In this document: positions 43,683 through 51,162 of the stretch, in pieces
Layout: each line of letters starts with the position of its first letter
How positions within the stretch are numbered: position 1 is the stretch's first letter
IMG/VR virus record: IMGVR_UViG_3300010354_000051
Span: 54,720 to 118,719 of that record
Strand: one strand, 5' to 3'
Length of the DNA: 64,000 nt
DNA from: a virus
Position numbers and translations under genes: made by a program
Notes under the pieces: generated by a model
The model's input: only the letters and a program-made list of their open reading frames with translations
The model's database searches: none
What the model was told of the DNA's origin: nothing

Positions 43683-44627
43683 ATGCTCCTGGAGATTGAA
43701 AATCAGCTTCATAAACGGGTTCATACCGCGCTGGGGCAAAGCGCGGTCGTGCTCCGTCTCGCTGAGGAAATAGACAAATCCGGAAGAGTAGCCGAACAGG
43801 CAATGATAATTGTTTCTTTTGTCGGATCGAATACAGACAACCCAAACAAAGGTGCGTATATCCCGACAGTCAGAAAGCGGACAATAAACTATTCTCTGAC
43901 CCTGGTTTACAAGCAGGCGCAGCGAGAAGGGCACTCGTTCTGTTTACCCATCCTTGACCTTCTAGCGGATACGGTCACTGGCTGGGTGCCTGAAGTACCA
44001 GGGTTAGAGTTTCAAACCGGTTTTGAACTCGGTCCGGAAAAATTTGTCCAGGTTACCAAGGAGTCATCACAATTCATCTACGAGCAGCAGTACAGCATAG
44101 AAGTTCTTTTAGCAGATGGCAGATTCTACTCTCAACCCTGCGCTGCATTCGACCCCATTAAGGTGGAGGATTTCCTGCCTAAGAGAAAGTGCCTGGTCAC
44201 CCCGGAAAATAGGCAGACCGGATTAGCGGTTTGGAGGAGGTTGATTGGGGAGGGGCAGACAGAGACTTATGTAGTTGAGGATGAGAGATGTGGCAGGAAT
44301 GTAGGAGATAACCTCTCCGTATCCTGCACTAATCCGGGAGATGGCACGGCCAGCTACGTGTTTATTCCGATCACTGCTATAAGAGTTGACGGAACTGTAG
44401 ACACGACCAAGACTATTTCCGGCACGCTGAGCAATGTGTGGAAATGCACCAAAGCCGGAGCACTGGACGGAGGTGAAATACCCCCCTGGTTTAAACTGAA
44501 CATCGACATGGGGCTTTGGAGAAATTCAGTGGGGACCGTGCCCAATACTCTTCCAGGAACTAGCAGCCACCAACCTGTTGAAATTAACTTAGAAAGAAGC
44601 TATAATACTGAGAAGTCAAGCCCCTGA
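43683..44627 (+). CDS. Tail terminator/connector, DUF1834 (Mu gp37)-like
   Basis: 314 residues. The first ~165 follow the DUF1834 layout: LLEIENQLHKRVHTALGQSA, AMIIVSFVGSNTDNPNKGAY, INYSLTLVYKQAQREGHSF and PILDLLADTVTGWVPEVPGL, ending FIYEQQYSIEVLL. This family includes Mu gp37, a neck/tail-completion protein. The C-terminal half is an unknown beta-rich extension. It is transcribed from its own promoter-like motif, close to the Mu gp36-like connector, so the two probably work at the same joint. Confidence 0.65.
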   Translation: MLLEIENQLHKRVHTALGQSAVVLRLAEEIDKSGRVAEQAMIIVSFVGSNTDNPNKGAYIPTVRKRTINYSLTLVYKQAQREGHSFCLPILDLLADTVTGWVPEVPGLEFQTGFELGPEKFVQVTKESSQFIYEQQYSIEVLLADGRFYSQPCAAFDPIKVEDFLPKRKCLVTPENRQTGLAVWRRLIGEGQTETYVVEDERCGRNVGDNLSVSCTNPGDGTASYVFIPITAIRVDGTVDTTKTISGTLSNVWKCTKAGALDGGEIPPWFKLNIDMGLWRNSVGTVPNTLPGTSSHQPVEINLERSYNTEKSSP

Positions 44628-44653
44628 CTTTTCAGATTGCCCGCCCCCTACTT

Positions 44654-45070
44654 ATGGAATCCGCTTTTGTAGACGCTCTAACAGCGCAAGTTAATCTGTC
44701 CAGTTCGGCTCAACTAGCCCACTGGAACTGTGAAGGTGAACAGTTTTTCCACTTTCATCTCCTGTTCGAACGAGTTTATGAAACCGCCAGCGCAAAAATT
44801 GATACGCTGGCTGAGCAAGCCAGAGGGCAAGGAGTTGAAATCCCTGCCAAAATCTTCGGCTCGGTAGCTGAGATTGAGTGGGAGACTCTACCCGGTCTGG
44901 CCAAAGAGATCGAGAACCTTGTAGACGAACTAAGCAGCGCTCTTGACTCTTTGCACGAGCAGTGTGATAAAAAGTCTCATTACGGTACTCTGAATGTGAT
45001 CGAGGACATTATGTCCGACTGCAACACTTTGAAGTATCTGCTCGGTTCGGTTAACAAAGAGTTCGACTGA
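44654..45070 (+). CDS. dps: Dps-like ferritin (DNA starvation/iron storage protein)
   Basis: 138 residues, a four-helix-bundle ferritin-like protein. The ferroxidase residues His23, His35, Asp50 and Glu54 have the same spacing (12, 15, 4) as E. coli Dps His51, His63, Asp78 and Glu82, in QLAHWNCEGEQFFHFHLLFE and then KIDTLAEQARGQG. Dps forms 12-mers that oxidise iron with peroxide and can coat DNA. In the phage it could protect host or phage DNA from oxidative damage, or bind DNA in the virion. It is the last gene of the rightward structural unit. Confidence 0.85.
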   Translation: MESAFVDALTAQVNLSSSAQLAHWNCEGEQFFHFHLLFERVYETASAKIDTLAEQARGQGVEIPAKIFGSVAEIEWETLPGLAKEIENLVDELSSALDSLHEQCDKKSHYGTLNVIEDIMSDCNTLKYLLGSVNKEFD

Positions 45071-45092
45071 AAACCCCTCTGGTTAGAGGGGT
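45070..45092 (-). terminator. Hairpin terminator between dps and rlpA-like gene
   Basis: Read on the minus strand: ACCCCTC-TAACCA-GAGGGGT followed by TTT(T), a 7-base stem with T-run. It ends the leftward rlpA-like unit. It may also stop rightward transcripts, but no T-run exists on that strand. Confidence 0.7.
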
Positions 45093-45110
45093 AGACGTTA
45101 GTGCGGGAGT

Positions 45111-45479
45111 TTACAACCGGCTGTAGCAAACATCTGCTGTACCGGACCGCAACGGGGCGATCACTGAGAAAGCCCTCGGAGACAGGTCAAGTATTCTCCC
45201 CCCTACAAACGGACCTCGGTCATTAACCCGGACCGTAACTTCACGACCGTTTGACATGTTCCGAATTGCAATTCGGGTGCCGAACGGTAGTGAGGGGTGA
45301 GCAGTTGCCAATTCCCCAGGGTTCATCCTTTCGCCAGAGGCAGTTCTTTGCCAGGCATACCCGTCTTCACTCGTGCCGTAGTAGCTTGCTTTGCCGCAAG
45401 CTGCCATGGCAGATGGAGCAGAGACGAGTCCGGTAAACCCTAGAGCGGCTACAAGAGCGGTTGAAAAAGAATGTCGCAT
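45111..45479 (-). CDS. RlpA-like double-psi beta-barrel protein with signal peptide
   Basis: 122 residues from ATG 45479. Residues 1-26 are a clear Sec signal peptide (MRHSFSTALVAALGFTGLVS, then APSAMA before ACG). The mature part is an RlpA/DPBB domain: GKASYYGTSEDG, the LPFGTRIAIRNMSNG strand, and VRVNDRGPFVGGRILDLSPR. This domain binds or cuts glycan strands lacking stem peptides; the Asp-Arg-Gly-Pro motif is the conserved face. In a phage it probably helps at the host wall during entry or exit. A longer upstream start is possible (to 45545) but would bury the signal peptide. Confidence 0.8.
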   Translation of the reverse strand: MRHSFSTALVAALGFTGLVSAPSAMAACGKASYYGTSEDGYAWQRTASGERMNPGELATAHPSLPFGTRIAIRNMSNGREVTVRVNDRGPFVGGRILDLSPRAFSVIAPLRSGTADVCYSRL

Positions 45480-45647
45480 GATAACGTTGCAGAGGACAGC
45501 AACAAGAACTCGGTAGCCGGGTAGGAATGATAACTCAGTTCCCATTACCCCGGCTAGGCTCTTGTTGTGACGGGCGGCGAGAACGACTTGTCGAAAAAGC
45601 CGACCGGTTAAGGAGAGTTAGGAGGTGATCTCTCCCCGACAGAACAC

Positions 45648-45908
45648 TTAGGGGAACATTTCATTGAAAAAAGTTTCGGACATCCTGCACAGCAGCAAAA
45701 CAATCTCTTCTTGAGACAATTCGCCCCTCTCAGTAAGGATCTCTTTGGCTAAGAGAAAAGGAGAAGCTGACTCTGAGTCGGGATCGAAGTCGTGATAGGA
45801 CAAAAAGGCAGAAAAGAGGTCAGTCTCCCCTTTCTCTTCCGCCCAGGCAAGAACTTCCCGGTACTCCTCCCCTTCACGTAGGGCTTCCGTGATTCTGGAT
45901 AGTTCCAT
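45648..45908 (-). CDS. Small hypothetical acidic protein
   Basis: 86 residues, helical and strongly acidic (MELSRITEALREGEEYREVL; ILTERGELSQEEIVLLLCRM). Its ATG lies 35 bases inside the end of the polymerase gene, so it is likely translated from the same message. No recognised family. Possibly a polymerase accessory or an inhibitor of a host protein, but nothing shows this. Confidence 0.55.
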   Translation of the reverse strand: MELSRITEALREGEEYREVLAWAEEKGETDLFSAFLSYHDFDPDSESASPFLLAKEILTERGELSQEEIVLLLCRMSETFFNEMFP

Positions 45909-48621
45909 TCCTGGTCTGGAGTCTCTTACCCAAACATTCTAGCACGGGAACAAGGGAGACGATGGTGTGCGCTCTGCCATCCGGCTCGGGATTAGGCTGA
46001 GACACGGTCACAGTGCTGGCAGTAGCCGATTTGCGAAAGATCTTATCGACCTCGATACTGCTGAACCAGGCGTTGGCGTGGGGCATTTCACAAATCCCAT
46101 ATCGGTATCTTAGCCAAGCCCAGCTCCACAAATGGGCAATTTGGTACAGGGCGGATACTAAGTCCGCATCTTCCTCTCTGCACATGTACAAAACACTGTC
46201 ATGTACAGACATGCAGAACCGAGCTGATACACTAAATTTTCTCGTCAAGTACTCCATAGAGGTTAGGAATGCGTGAAGCATTGCACTTCCTGTAGATTGA
46301 ATCACCCAGTTATTTCTCATGGTAAAGAAGTCTTTACCGACTGAGGATGGTCGGAAAGCAGTGGACATTCTCGTACCACTTAAGGGGTTGCAAGGCGTAG
46401 TCATATTGGCTATACGGGCCATTTCGTTGTAGGCATAAGAATCACTACCGCCTATCAGGAAAGTGGAGGTTTTGCTTGCTTTCTTTCCTTTCTTTCTTTC
46501 TATAAGCCTTTTGGCTAGTTTTTCAGCTTCAGCCACCGGTATGGATTTATTACCCTTGCGTATAGTCGATGCGAGAGTTCTTACACCAGCTCCGTACATC
46601 ATGCCATAGTTACAACCCTTTGCTATCGATCTGCTTATACCAATAGTATTAGCGGTGACACTGTGCATGTCACTGCCATCGTCTTTTGATCCGGCCAAAA
46701 TACTATGGCCGAATTGTGTGCTGCCGGAGATCCGGTGGTAAGAGTCGGCAAAGATACTAGCAACTACAGCTTCTTGTCCATCATAGTCCGACGAAATAAA
46801 CGTATACGGGCTGCTAACCTGGACTCGAGTTTTAACCTCTGTCCCTATCTTTTCAGGCTTGGGGTCAGGAACAGTCAGCCAAAGACTTTCCCCTGCCCGA
46901 TTAGTAGCAGTGTTATGGGGTACGGTTTGAGGGACGATAACCGTCAGATCGGAGTCATTAGCCTTCATGGGGAGCTGAGCCAAAACCCTGCTTCTAACCG
47001 AAGTCCAGTAGGAGACTTTAATGGCCAGTTTAATAAGCTCTTTGGCCTGTGGGAGTTCGCTAGACAAAGTACCTGACTCGAAATCGGACAGGAAGTCTTT
47101 ACTCAGTACCCCTCCGACATTGACCCCTTCTCCGTTCACATGTGGAATACGCTCATAAAGGCCCTTCTCTTTGTTGAAGAAAGTCCAGCCCTGATCTGAA
47201 GTATGGACAATAGGTTGTCCTAGCCAAGTCAGCCTTAAGAGCAAGTGGCTCAATATAGTCTTAGTCGTTATAGCCTTTAGTTTAATTTCTCCCGTCTCTT
47301 TATTAATCTCACAGTTTTTCCTATACCACATAGGTACACCATACCATTTGGATTTGGGCTGACCATTCAACTTCAGCGCATAGTTAGCGGTCCAGTCAAG
47401 TTGGTTAAGCCACGGGTCGTTTTCAATATCGACTTCGTCATTTTTCCAGTCCTGAAGTAGCTGCTGAGCTAGCTCGGTGAGGAGTTGACTCTGCCGATCA
47501 ATAGATTGTCTCCAAACACTCTCGCAGTTATTCACCCAATCATGCCAATCTGGAGTGATGGGCAGAATAGAAGAGGTTTGAGCAAAATGTCCATACAGGG
47601 TGGTTAGGGACGGATTAGATTGGAGATACTTGAGGACTAGTATTGAATACAGATCGAAGGTGAGTTTTGCGTCGTTCAGGGCGTATGCGACAAGCTTATC
47701 TCTATCCGGAAGAAACTCCGACATGCTCGTAGCATCGACAAACAAGTTACGGGTCTTTTTTGTGTCTTTTTCTGCCGGGATGAGGGGCTTACAGTGAAAA
47801 TTATACGCATCGATCAAATTGTTCATCGAGCCTTTATCAGCCCAGGCCGGAAGAACCGAATCGTCCAAATCCTTGCTGACAAACAGAAACCGCTGATCAG
47901 AGGCTAATCCGCTCACATTTATATGCGCGGAGAAAGTATCGAACCACAAGTTGCCTGAGGGGGATGTGGGGTGGTAAGGATCGTGGTGAAGATCGTAGGC
48001 TTCTTGAGTGCGTTGTCGGTCAAACCCGACATTATGGGCGATAAGCAGGCTATTCTTTGTATTTAACGGGACAAGTTTAGGGGTATAGGCTATGCTAGTG
48101 TCTGCAAAAGACTCATGCATCCACAAGTAGTACGAATCGGCGGACACGACACTGGCCAAGATTGGGTGGCCGAATATCGAACCTTGTACGAAAGTCTCGC
48201 AGTCAAAAATAGCAATTGGTACATCTTTTAGACCCTTATCGCCAATCCACTCAACCTCGCCATTAAACCCGTACCGGGTCCAGCCAGCCTTGTATACAAA
48301 ACAGTCTGGTGAAGGGGGTTCGGGGACCTCAGCGCTAGAAAAATTTCTGAGCAGTCTTACCTTATCTTCTAGAATTGTTTTACTGATAGTGGCAAAATGC
48401 TGAGATATGTTTTCGCCCTCGATCTCCGGAATATAAAAATCGGGCAAGTTGGTGAATATGCCAGGGTTTTTTATAGGAAAATTAACCCCGAACTTTTTCA
48501 TTTCGTCAATAATTGAGTTGACGTTGGCACGAGGCTTGTACTCGCTGACCGGAGTCTTACCAAACACTCTCTCCGCCATATTGCTGGGGAGAATAGAGTA
48601 TCCGAGAGGGTTCAGAGTCAT
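45874..48621 (-). CDS. Family A DNA polymerase, mitochondrial polymerase-gamma-like
   Basis: 915 residues with proofreading and polymerase domains. Exonuclease motifs: FDCETF (Asp140/Glu142), AHNVGFD (Asp201), YALNDAKLT (Asp317). Polymerase motifs: A with Asp612 in ISSDYDGQEAVVA; B in SIAKGCNYGMMYG (~664-676); C in RFCMSVHDSVLYMCREED (Asp808). The N-terminus (LNPLGYSILPSNMAERVFG) and the region after motif C parallel human polymerase gamma, not E. coli Pol I. Motif C has Ser809 where the family has Glu (HDE). This is presumably the replicative polymerase. S-TIM5 has such a gene. Confidence 0.9.
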   Translation of the reverse strand: MTLNPLGYSILPSNMAERVFGKTPVSEYKPRANVNSIIDEMKKFGVNFPIKNPGIFTNLPDFYIPEIEGENISQHFATISKTILEDKVRLLRNFSSAEVPEPPSPDCFVYKAGWTRYGFNGEVEWIGDKGLKDVPIAIFDCETFVQGSIFGHPILASVVSADSYYLWMHESFADTSIAYTPKLVPLNTKNSLLIAHNVGFDRQRTQEAYDLHHDPYHPTSPSGNLWFDTFSAHINVSGLASDQRFLFVSKDLDDSVLPAWADKGSMNNLIDAYNFHCKPLIPAEKDTKKTRNLFVDATSMSEFLPDRDKLVAYALNDAKLTFDLYSILVLKYLQSNPSLTTLYGHFAQTSSILPITPDWHDWVNNCESVWRQSIDRQSQLLTELAQQLLQDWKNDEVDIENDPWLNQLDWTANYALKLNGQPKSKWYGVPMWYRKNCEINKETGEIKLKAITTKTILSHLLLRLTWLGQPIVHTSDQGWTFFNKEKGLYERIPHVNGEGVNVGGVLSKDFLSDFESGTLSSELPQAKELIKLAIKVSYWTSVRSRVLAQLPMKANDSDLTVIVPQTVPHNTATNRAGESLWLTVPDPKPEKIGTEVKTRVQVSSPYTFISSDYDGQEAVVASIFADSYHRISGSTQFGHSILAGSKDDGSDMHSVTANTIGISRSIAKGCNYGMMYGAGVRTLASTIRKGNKSIPVAEAEKLAKRLIERKKGKKASKTSTFLIGGSDSYAYNEMARIANMTTPCNPLSGTRMSTAFRPSSVGKDFFTMRNNWVIQSTGSAMLHAFLTSMEYLTRKFSVSARFCMSVHDSVLYMCREEDADLVSALYQIAHLWSWAWLRYRYGICEMPHANAWFSSIEVDKIFRKSATASTVTVSQPNPEPDGRAHTIVSLVPVLECLGKRLQTRNGTIQNHGSPT

Positions 48622-48665
48622 GGGTCGAGTAGAGTAGTGAAGTCGGAAGAATAAAAGCGGTAATG

Positions 48666-49313
48666 TTAGTAGTATAGCATGAATTCGTCCCTGTCCGAAT
48701 AATATACACCTACCGCTTCTAATTTAGTCGCATCAAGTATTTTTATGTTCTGCCGGAGATAGGGCAAACCGTAATGGCCGTGGATATAGGTATACTTCGG
48801 GTCGATTTTATGCTTGAGGCGCAGATCATCATCTTTGAACCAGGCATAGCCCGGACCGTACAAGCAGGACTCTCTGTCCTCAGGGTTGTAATAAGCGTGA
48901 GCGACTCTAAATCTCCCATCTAGTTCCAAGCTGCAGGGTGAACTAGCCAACATATTGATGTATTTGACTCGGTCAGCTAGACTAATTTGCTTGAGGCAAT
49001 TCAACGTATACTTAGCTTCCCTTTTTCTAATCTCGGCTTCGGGCAAAATAAGATGTTTAAGGATGTAGTTTTCATTATTGCCAACAACTAAAGTTGCTTT
49101 ACCTGACTGGATCAGAGAGTGAACCAGACTTAGCATGGAGATGGGAGATGTTCTCTTGGTAGTTTTAAAATGGTGCTTGTGATGTAGAATGTCTCCTGTG
49201 AGTACAAAGTGGTAACTGTTGTCTTTATCCCTACTCAGGATAAATTCAAGCAAGCTAGTACGCCCATGCAGATCACCTACAAAAGCGTACTTACGTTCGC
49301 CAGTGTCATACAT
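48666..49313 (-). CDS. Calcineurin-like metallophosphatase
   Basis: 215 residues. Metal-binding motifs appear in order: GDLHGR (Asp14/His16), LTGDILHH, and VGNNENYIL (GNNE in place of the usual GNHE), then YIHGHYGLPYL with the late His pair. This is the PPP/diadenosine-tetraphosphatase-like arrangement. Likely acts on phosphoprotein, nucleotide or nucleic-acid phosphates; the substrate is unknown. The His-to-Asn change in the third motif may weaken activity. It lies just upstream of the polymerase gene and overlaps a 50-residue gene by 8 bases. Confidence 0.8.
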   Translation of the reverse strand: MYDTGERKYAFVGDLHGRTSLLEFILSRDKDNSYHFVLTGDILHHKHHFKTTKRTSPISMLSLVHSLIQSGKATLVVGNNENYILKHLILPEAEIRKREAKYTLNCLKQISLADRVKYINMLASSPCSLELDGRFRVAHAYYNPEDRESCLYGPGYAWFKDDDLRLKHKIDPKYTYIHGHYGLPYLRQNIKILDATKLEAVGVYYSDRDEFMLYY

Positions 49314-49458
49314 CGTAAACCTTAGCGCAAGGTGCCCAGGGATTCTCGCTGCAATATGAGGCGAATCTGTCAGATGTAGGTAGGTTTTTTTGTTGGTTTT
49401 TGAGTCTGGAGATTATTTGTCCAAGCCTGTTGAAGAGGTCAGTTAATGCTTTGCCCAT
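49306..49458 (-). CDS. 50-residue protein with CP12-like C-terminal motif
   Basis: Starts MGKALTDLFNRLGQIISRLK from ATG 49458 with GGAG 5 bases upstream. It ends SYCSENPWAPCAKVYDV. That end resembles the C-terminal GAPDH-binding loop of CP12 (Cys-x8-Cys-x-x-Tyr-Asp/Glu), except that the Cys spacing is 7. CP12 genes are common in cyanophages and redirect carbon flow from the Calvin cycle. The N-terminal half does not look like CP12. It overlaps the metallophosphatase start by 8 bases. The motif could be chance. Confidence 0.5.
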   Translation of the reverse strand: MGKALTDLFNRLGQIISRLKNQQKNLPTSDRFASYCSENPWAPCAKVYDV

Positions 49459-49477
49459 AAAGCTCCAGAATTCCCGC

Positions 49478-49630
49478 TCAGTCTAGCAACGTGCATCGCC
49501 TAGAGTCGACCACTTTCGTCTCATTACAATCTTTTATGACCCATATAGCGTAATGTCCGGAAAAATCCACAATCGTGCTGAGAATAGTGTAGATTTTACC
49601 GTCGCTACAGACTACTTTTCTACCTCGCAT
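49478..49630 (-). CDS. 50-residue hypothetical protein
   Basis: Minus-strand frame from ATG 49630 to stop 49478, MRGRKVVCSDGKIYTILSTI, beta-rich with two further Cys. Its start overlaps the end of the coiled-coil/membrane gene at 49620 by 11 bases, suggesting coupled translation. No own Shine-Dalgarno is seen. It fills the otherwise empty stretch before the CP12-like gene. Function unknown. Confidence 0.4.
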   Translation of the reverse strand: MRGRKVVCSDGKIYTILSTIVDFSGHYAIWVIKDCNETKVVDSRRCTLLD

Positions 49631-50042
49631 GGGGAGCGGAAGGCTGGTCTATTCTTCCCTGATTAAACATTTGGATATTGTCGTAGTAAGCTATAAAGAA
49701 TGAAATGGCCATGAGCACTCCAGCCCATAGCCACTGCTTACTCTTCAACCCGTCTATCTCTTTTGACAGACCATTTACCCTCTGATCTACATTTTTTATA
49801 TCCTCTCCCAGGCTTTTTTCTAACCGGTCAATAACCTGAACCGTAGAATTGTTTATCTGTACAGATCGTTCAATTCTTTCCTCGTGTCGGATAAGAATCT
49901 GAGAAATTTCCCTGGTCGATTCGGAAATTTTTTCAACAGCCTGCTCCAGTTTCTCAAGCATTTGTTTAGATATTTCCTCTTGCGTCTGCTGCTTTTCCTC
50001 AAGCAGAGAGATCCTTAGCTCGGTCTGATTTCGGTTAAACAT
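49620..50042 (-). CDS. Coiled-coil protein with one membrane segment (XhlA-like)
   Basis: 140 residues. Residues ~5-110 are a coiled coil (LEQAVEKISESTREISQILI; RLEKSLGEDIKNVDQRVNGL), followed by one transmembrane helix (WLWAGVLMAISFFIAYY, ~112-128) and a short polar tail. This layout is that of XhlA-type lysis accessory or haemolysin-like phage proteins that work with holins. It has a late-promoter-like element 30 bases upstream, which fits a lysis gene. No second membrane protein next to it confirms the pairing. Confidence 0.55.
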   Translation of the reverse strand: MFNRNQTELRISLLEEKQQTQEEISKQMLEKLEQAVEKISESTREISQILIRHEERIERSVQINNSTVQVIDRLEKSLGEDIKNVDQRVNGLSKEIDGLKSKQWLWAGVLMAISFFIAYYDNIQMFNQGRIDQPSAPHAR

Positions 50043-50072
50043 CTACGCTAAGGGTCGTGACGCAGTCAAATT

Positions 50073-50081
50073 GCTTTCAAC
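50073..50081 (-). promoter_or_regulatory. Late-promoter-like motif GTTGAAAGC (leftward)
   Basis: GTTGAAAGC on the minus strand, 30 bases before the ATG at 50042. Downstream bases (AATTTGACTG) lack the TAG box. Confidence 0.4.
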
Positions 50082-50126
50082 AACCGCCCGTAATTTTTTT
50101 GTTAAAATATAGGCTAGGTGAACTTT

Positions 50127-50723
50127 ATGGCCAGTTGCGATTTAAGCCCAGAGACAATTTCCCACACTCACCACGTTCTCCCTCGGTACAGGGGCGGATC
50201 GGATTCACGCGAGAATACAGTAAAAGTGTCTGTAGCTCGCCATGCCATGTGGCACTACGCTAACTACAGATTGTGGGGTAACTTGGAAGATAGAATGGCC
50301 TGGAAGGGTTTGAGTAAACAGTACACTAAAGAGGAGATATTAAGAGAACTGTCCCCCCTCGGCAATAAACCCAAATATCTAAAGTGGTATCACAAAGATC
50401 ATGGACTGGTAACTGATATGAGCATTAACAAGTTTTGTGAGTTCTATGGTTTAGATAGGCGTAATATTCGCAGGGTAATAAAAAAAGAGCAAAAAAGTCA
50501 CAAAGGTTGGATACATTATACTGAAGAGGGGATATTAAGAGAACTGCCTCCCTCTGTCGATAAGCCCAAATATTTAAAGTGGTATCACAAAGAGCATGGA
50601 TTGGTAACTAATATGAGAATTAGCGAGTTATGTAAGTTCTATAGTTTAAATAAGCGTAATGTCTATAGGTTAATGAAAAAAGAAAGAAAAAGTCACAAAG
50701 GCTGGGTTTTCATCGATTCTTAA
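50127..50723 (+). CDS. Free-standing HNH endonuclease with duplicated DNA-binding unit
   Basis: 198 residues from ATG 50127 (AGGTGA upstream; a GTG at 50118 is possible). The HNH core is THHVLPRYRGGSDSRENT, then VARHAMWHYANYRLW. Two repeats of ~64 residues follow, each with KPKYLKWYH, HGLVT and KSHKGW; each is probably a helix-turn-helix DNA-binding module. At DNA level this is an internal duplication of ~195 bases. No intron surrounds it; it stands between the lysis-like gene and the tRNA cluster. A homing endonuclease role is likely. Confidence 0.8.
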   Translation: MASCDLSPETISHTHHVLPRYRGGSDSRENTVKVSVARHAMWHYANYRLWGNLEDRMAWKGLSKQYTKEEILRELSPLGNKPKYLKWYHKDHGLVTDMSINKFCEFYGLDRRNIRRVIKKEQKSHKGWIHYTEEGILRELPPSVDKPKYLKWYHKEHGLVTNMRISELCKFYSLNKRNVYRLMKKERKSHKGWVFIDS

Positions 50724-50724
50724 A

Positions 50725-50798
50725 CGTTCCAGGAGGGACTTGAACCCCCGACCGACCGCTTAGAAGGCGGATGCTCTATCCGGCTGAGCTACTGGAAC
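50725..50798 (-). tRNA. tRNA-Arg (anticodon TCT)
   Basis: Full cloverleaf on the minus strand: acceptor GTTCCAG paired with CTGGAAC, anticodon stem around loop CTTCTAA (anticodon TCT), and T loop TTCAAGT. CCA is not encoded. It would decode AGA, a codon that is frequent in this phage's A-rich genes. Confidence 0.92.
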
Positions 50799-50820
50799 AA
50801 AAGACAGTCGTGACTGTCAG

Positions 50821-50902
50821 TCGGAAAGACGAGACTCGAACTCGTATGCCTTTCGGCGGCGCATTTTGAGTGCGCTGTGTCTACCAATTCCACCACAATC
50901 CG
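50821..50902 (-). tRNA. tRNA-Leu (anticodon CAA), imperfect acceptor stem
   Basis: A class II tRNA with long variable arm. D region TGGTGGAATTGGTAGACAC is typical of Leu; anticodon loop CTCAAAA (CAA) sits on a perfect GCGCA/TGCGC stem; T arm ACGAG-TTCGAGT-CTCGT. The acceptor pairing CGGATTG/CTTTCCG has two T-T mismatches, so it may be decaying or need tolerance for them. Confidence 0.82.
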
Positions 50903-50908
50903 ATTAGG

Positions 50909-50981
50909 TAGGGGTCGCGAGGATCGAACTCGCCTGTGGCGGATTATGAGTCCGCTGCATTCACCAGATTGCTAGACCCCC
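50909..50981 (-). tRNA. tRNA with CAT anticodon (Met or Ile2)
   Basis: Cloverleaf with acceptor GGGGGTC/GACCCCT (one G-T pair), D arm GCA..TGC, anticodon stem GCGGA/TCCGC with loop CTCATAA, and T arm GCGAG-TTCGATC-CTCGC. The CAT anticodon means elongator Met, or Ile reading AUA if lysidine-modified. The initiator features (C-A mismatch at the end, three GC pairs) are absent. Confidence 0.88.
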
Positions 50982-50991
50982 AAGAGGGGTA

Positions 50992-51144
50992 TTACCCCTT
51001 TCCTTGCCTATTGTACTTCTTCTTCTTGCCGTTTCTGCTGCTGGCAGACCAGTCCGTGTTTTTGCTTCGACCCTGACGAGTCTTCTTGGGCTTGGGCTCG
51101 AATTTCAGAGCGCTGACGGCTGTGAAAGATGGCTTTTTGGCCAT
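50992..51144 (-). CDS. 50-residue basic phage protein
   Basis: Minus-strand gene from ATG 51144 (MAKKPSFTAVSALKFEPKPK) to stop 50992, with GGAGGAA 3-4 bases upstream. It is extremely Lys/Arg-rich, with KKTRQGRSKNT and an end like KYNRQGKG. From memory, small proteins with a 'KTRQG...RGQGK' pattern are widespread in large myoviruses, with unknown role; nucleic-acid binding is likely. A different-frame ORF covering 51008-51199 is a shadow of it. Confidence 0.7.
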   Translation of the reverse strand: MAKKPSFTAVSALKFEPKPKKTRQGRSKNTDWSASSRNGKKKKYNRQGKG

Positions 51145-51162
51145 GGTTCCTCCGGGACCCTC

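Noticed and set aside
41900-43683. Sigma-70 reading of the GTTGAAAGC motif as a -35 box with a -10 box 17 bases on
   Set aside because: Only a few sites (43654, 34567) have a passable -10 at that distance; most do not, so a single-element promoter is favoured.
43680-43934. Minus-strand frames opposite the gp37-like gene
   Set aside because: The plus-strand gene matches DUF1834 and starts after a promoter-like motif; the antisense frames have no family pattern.
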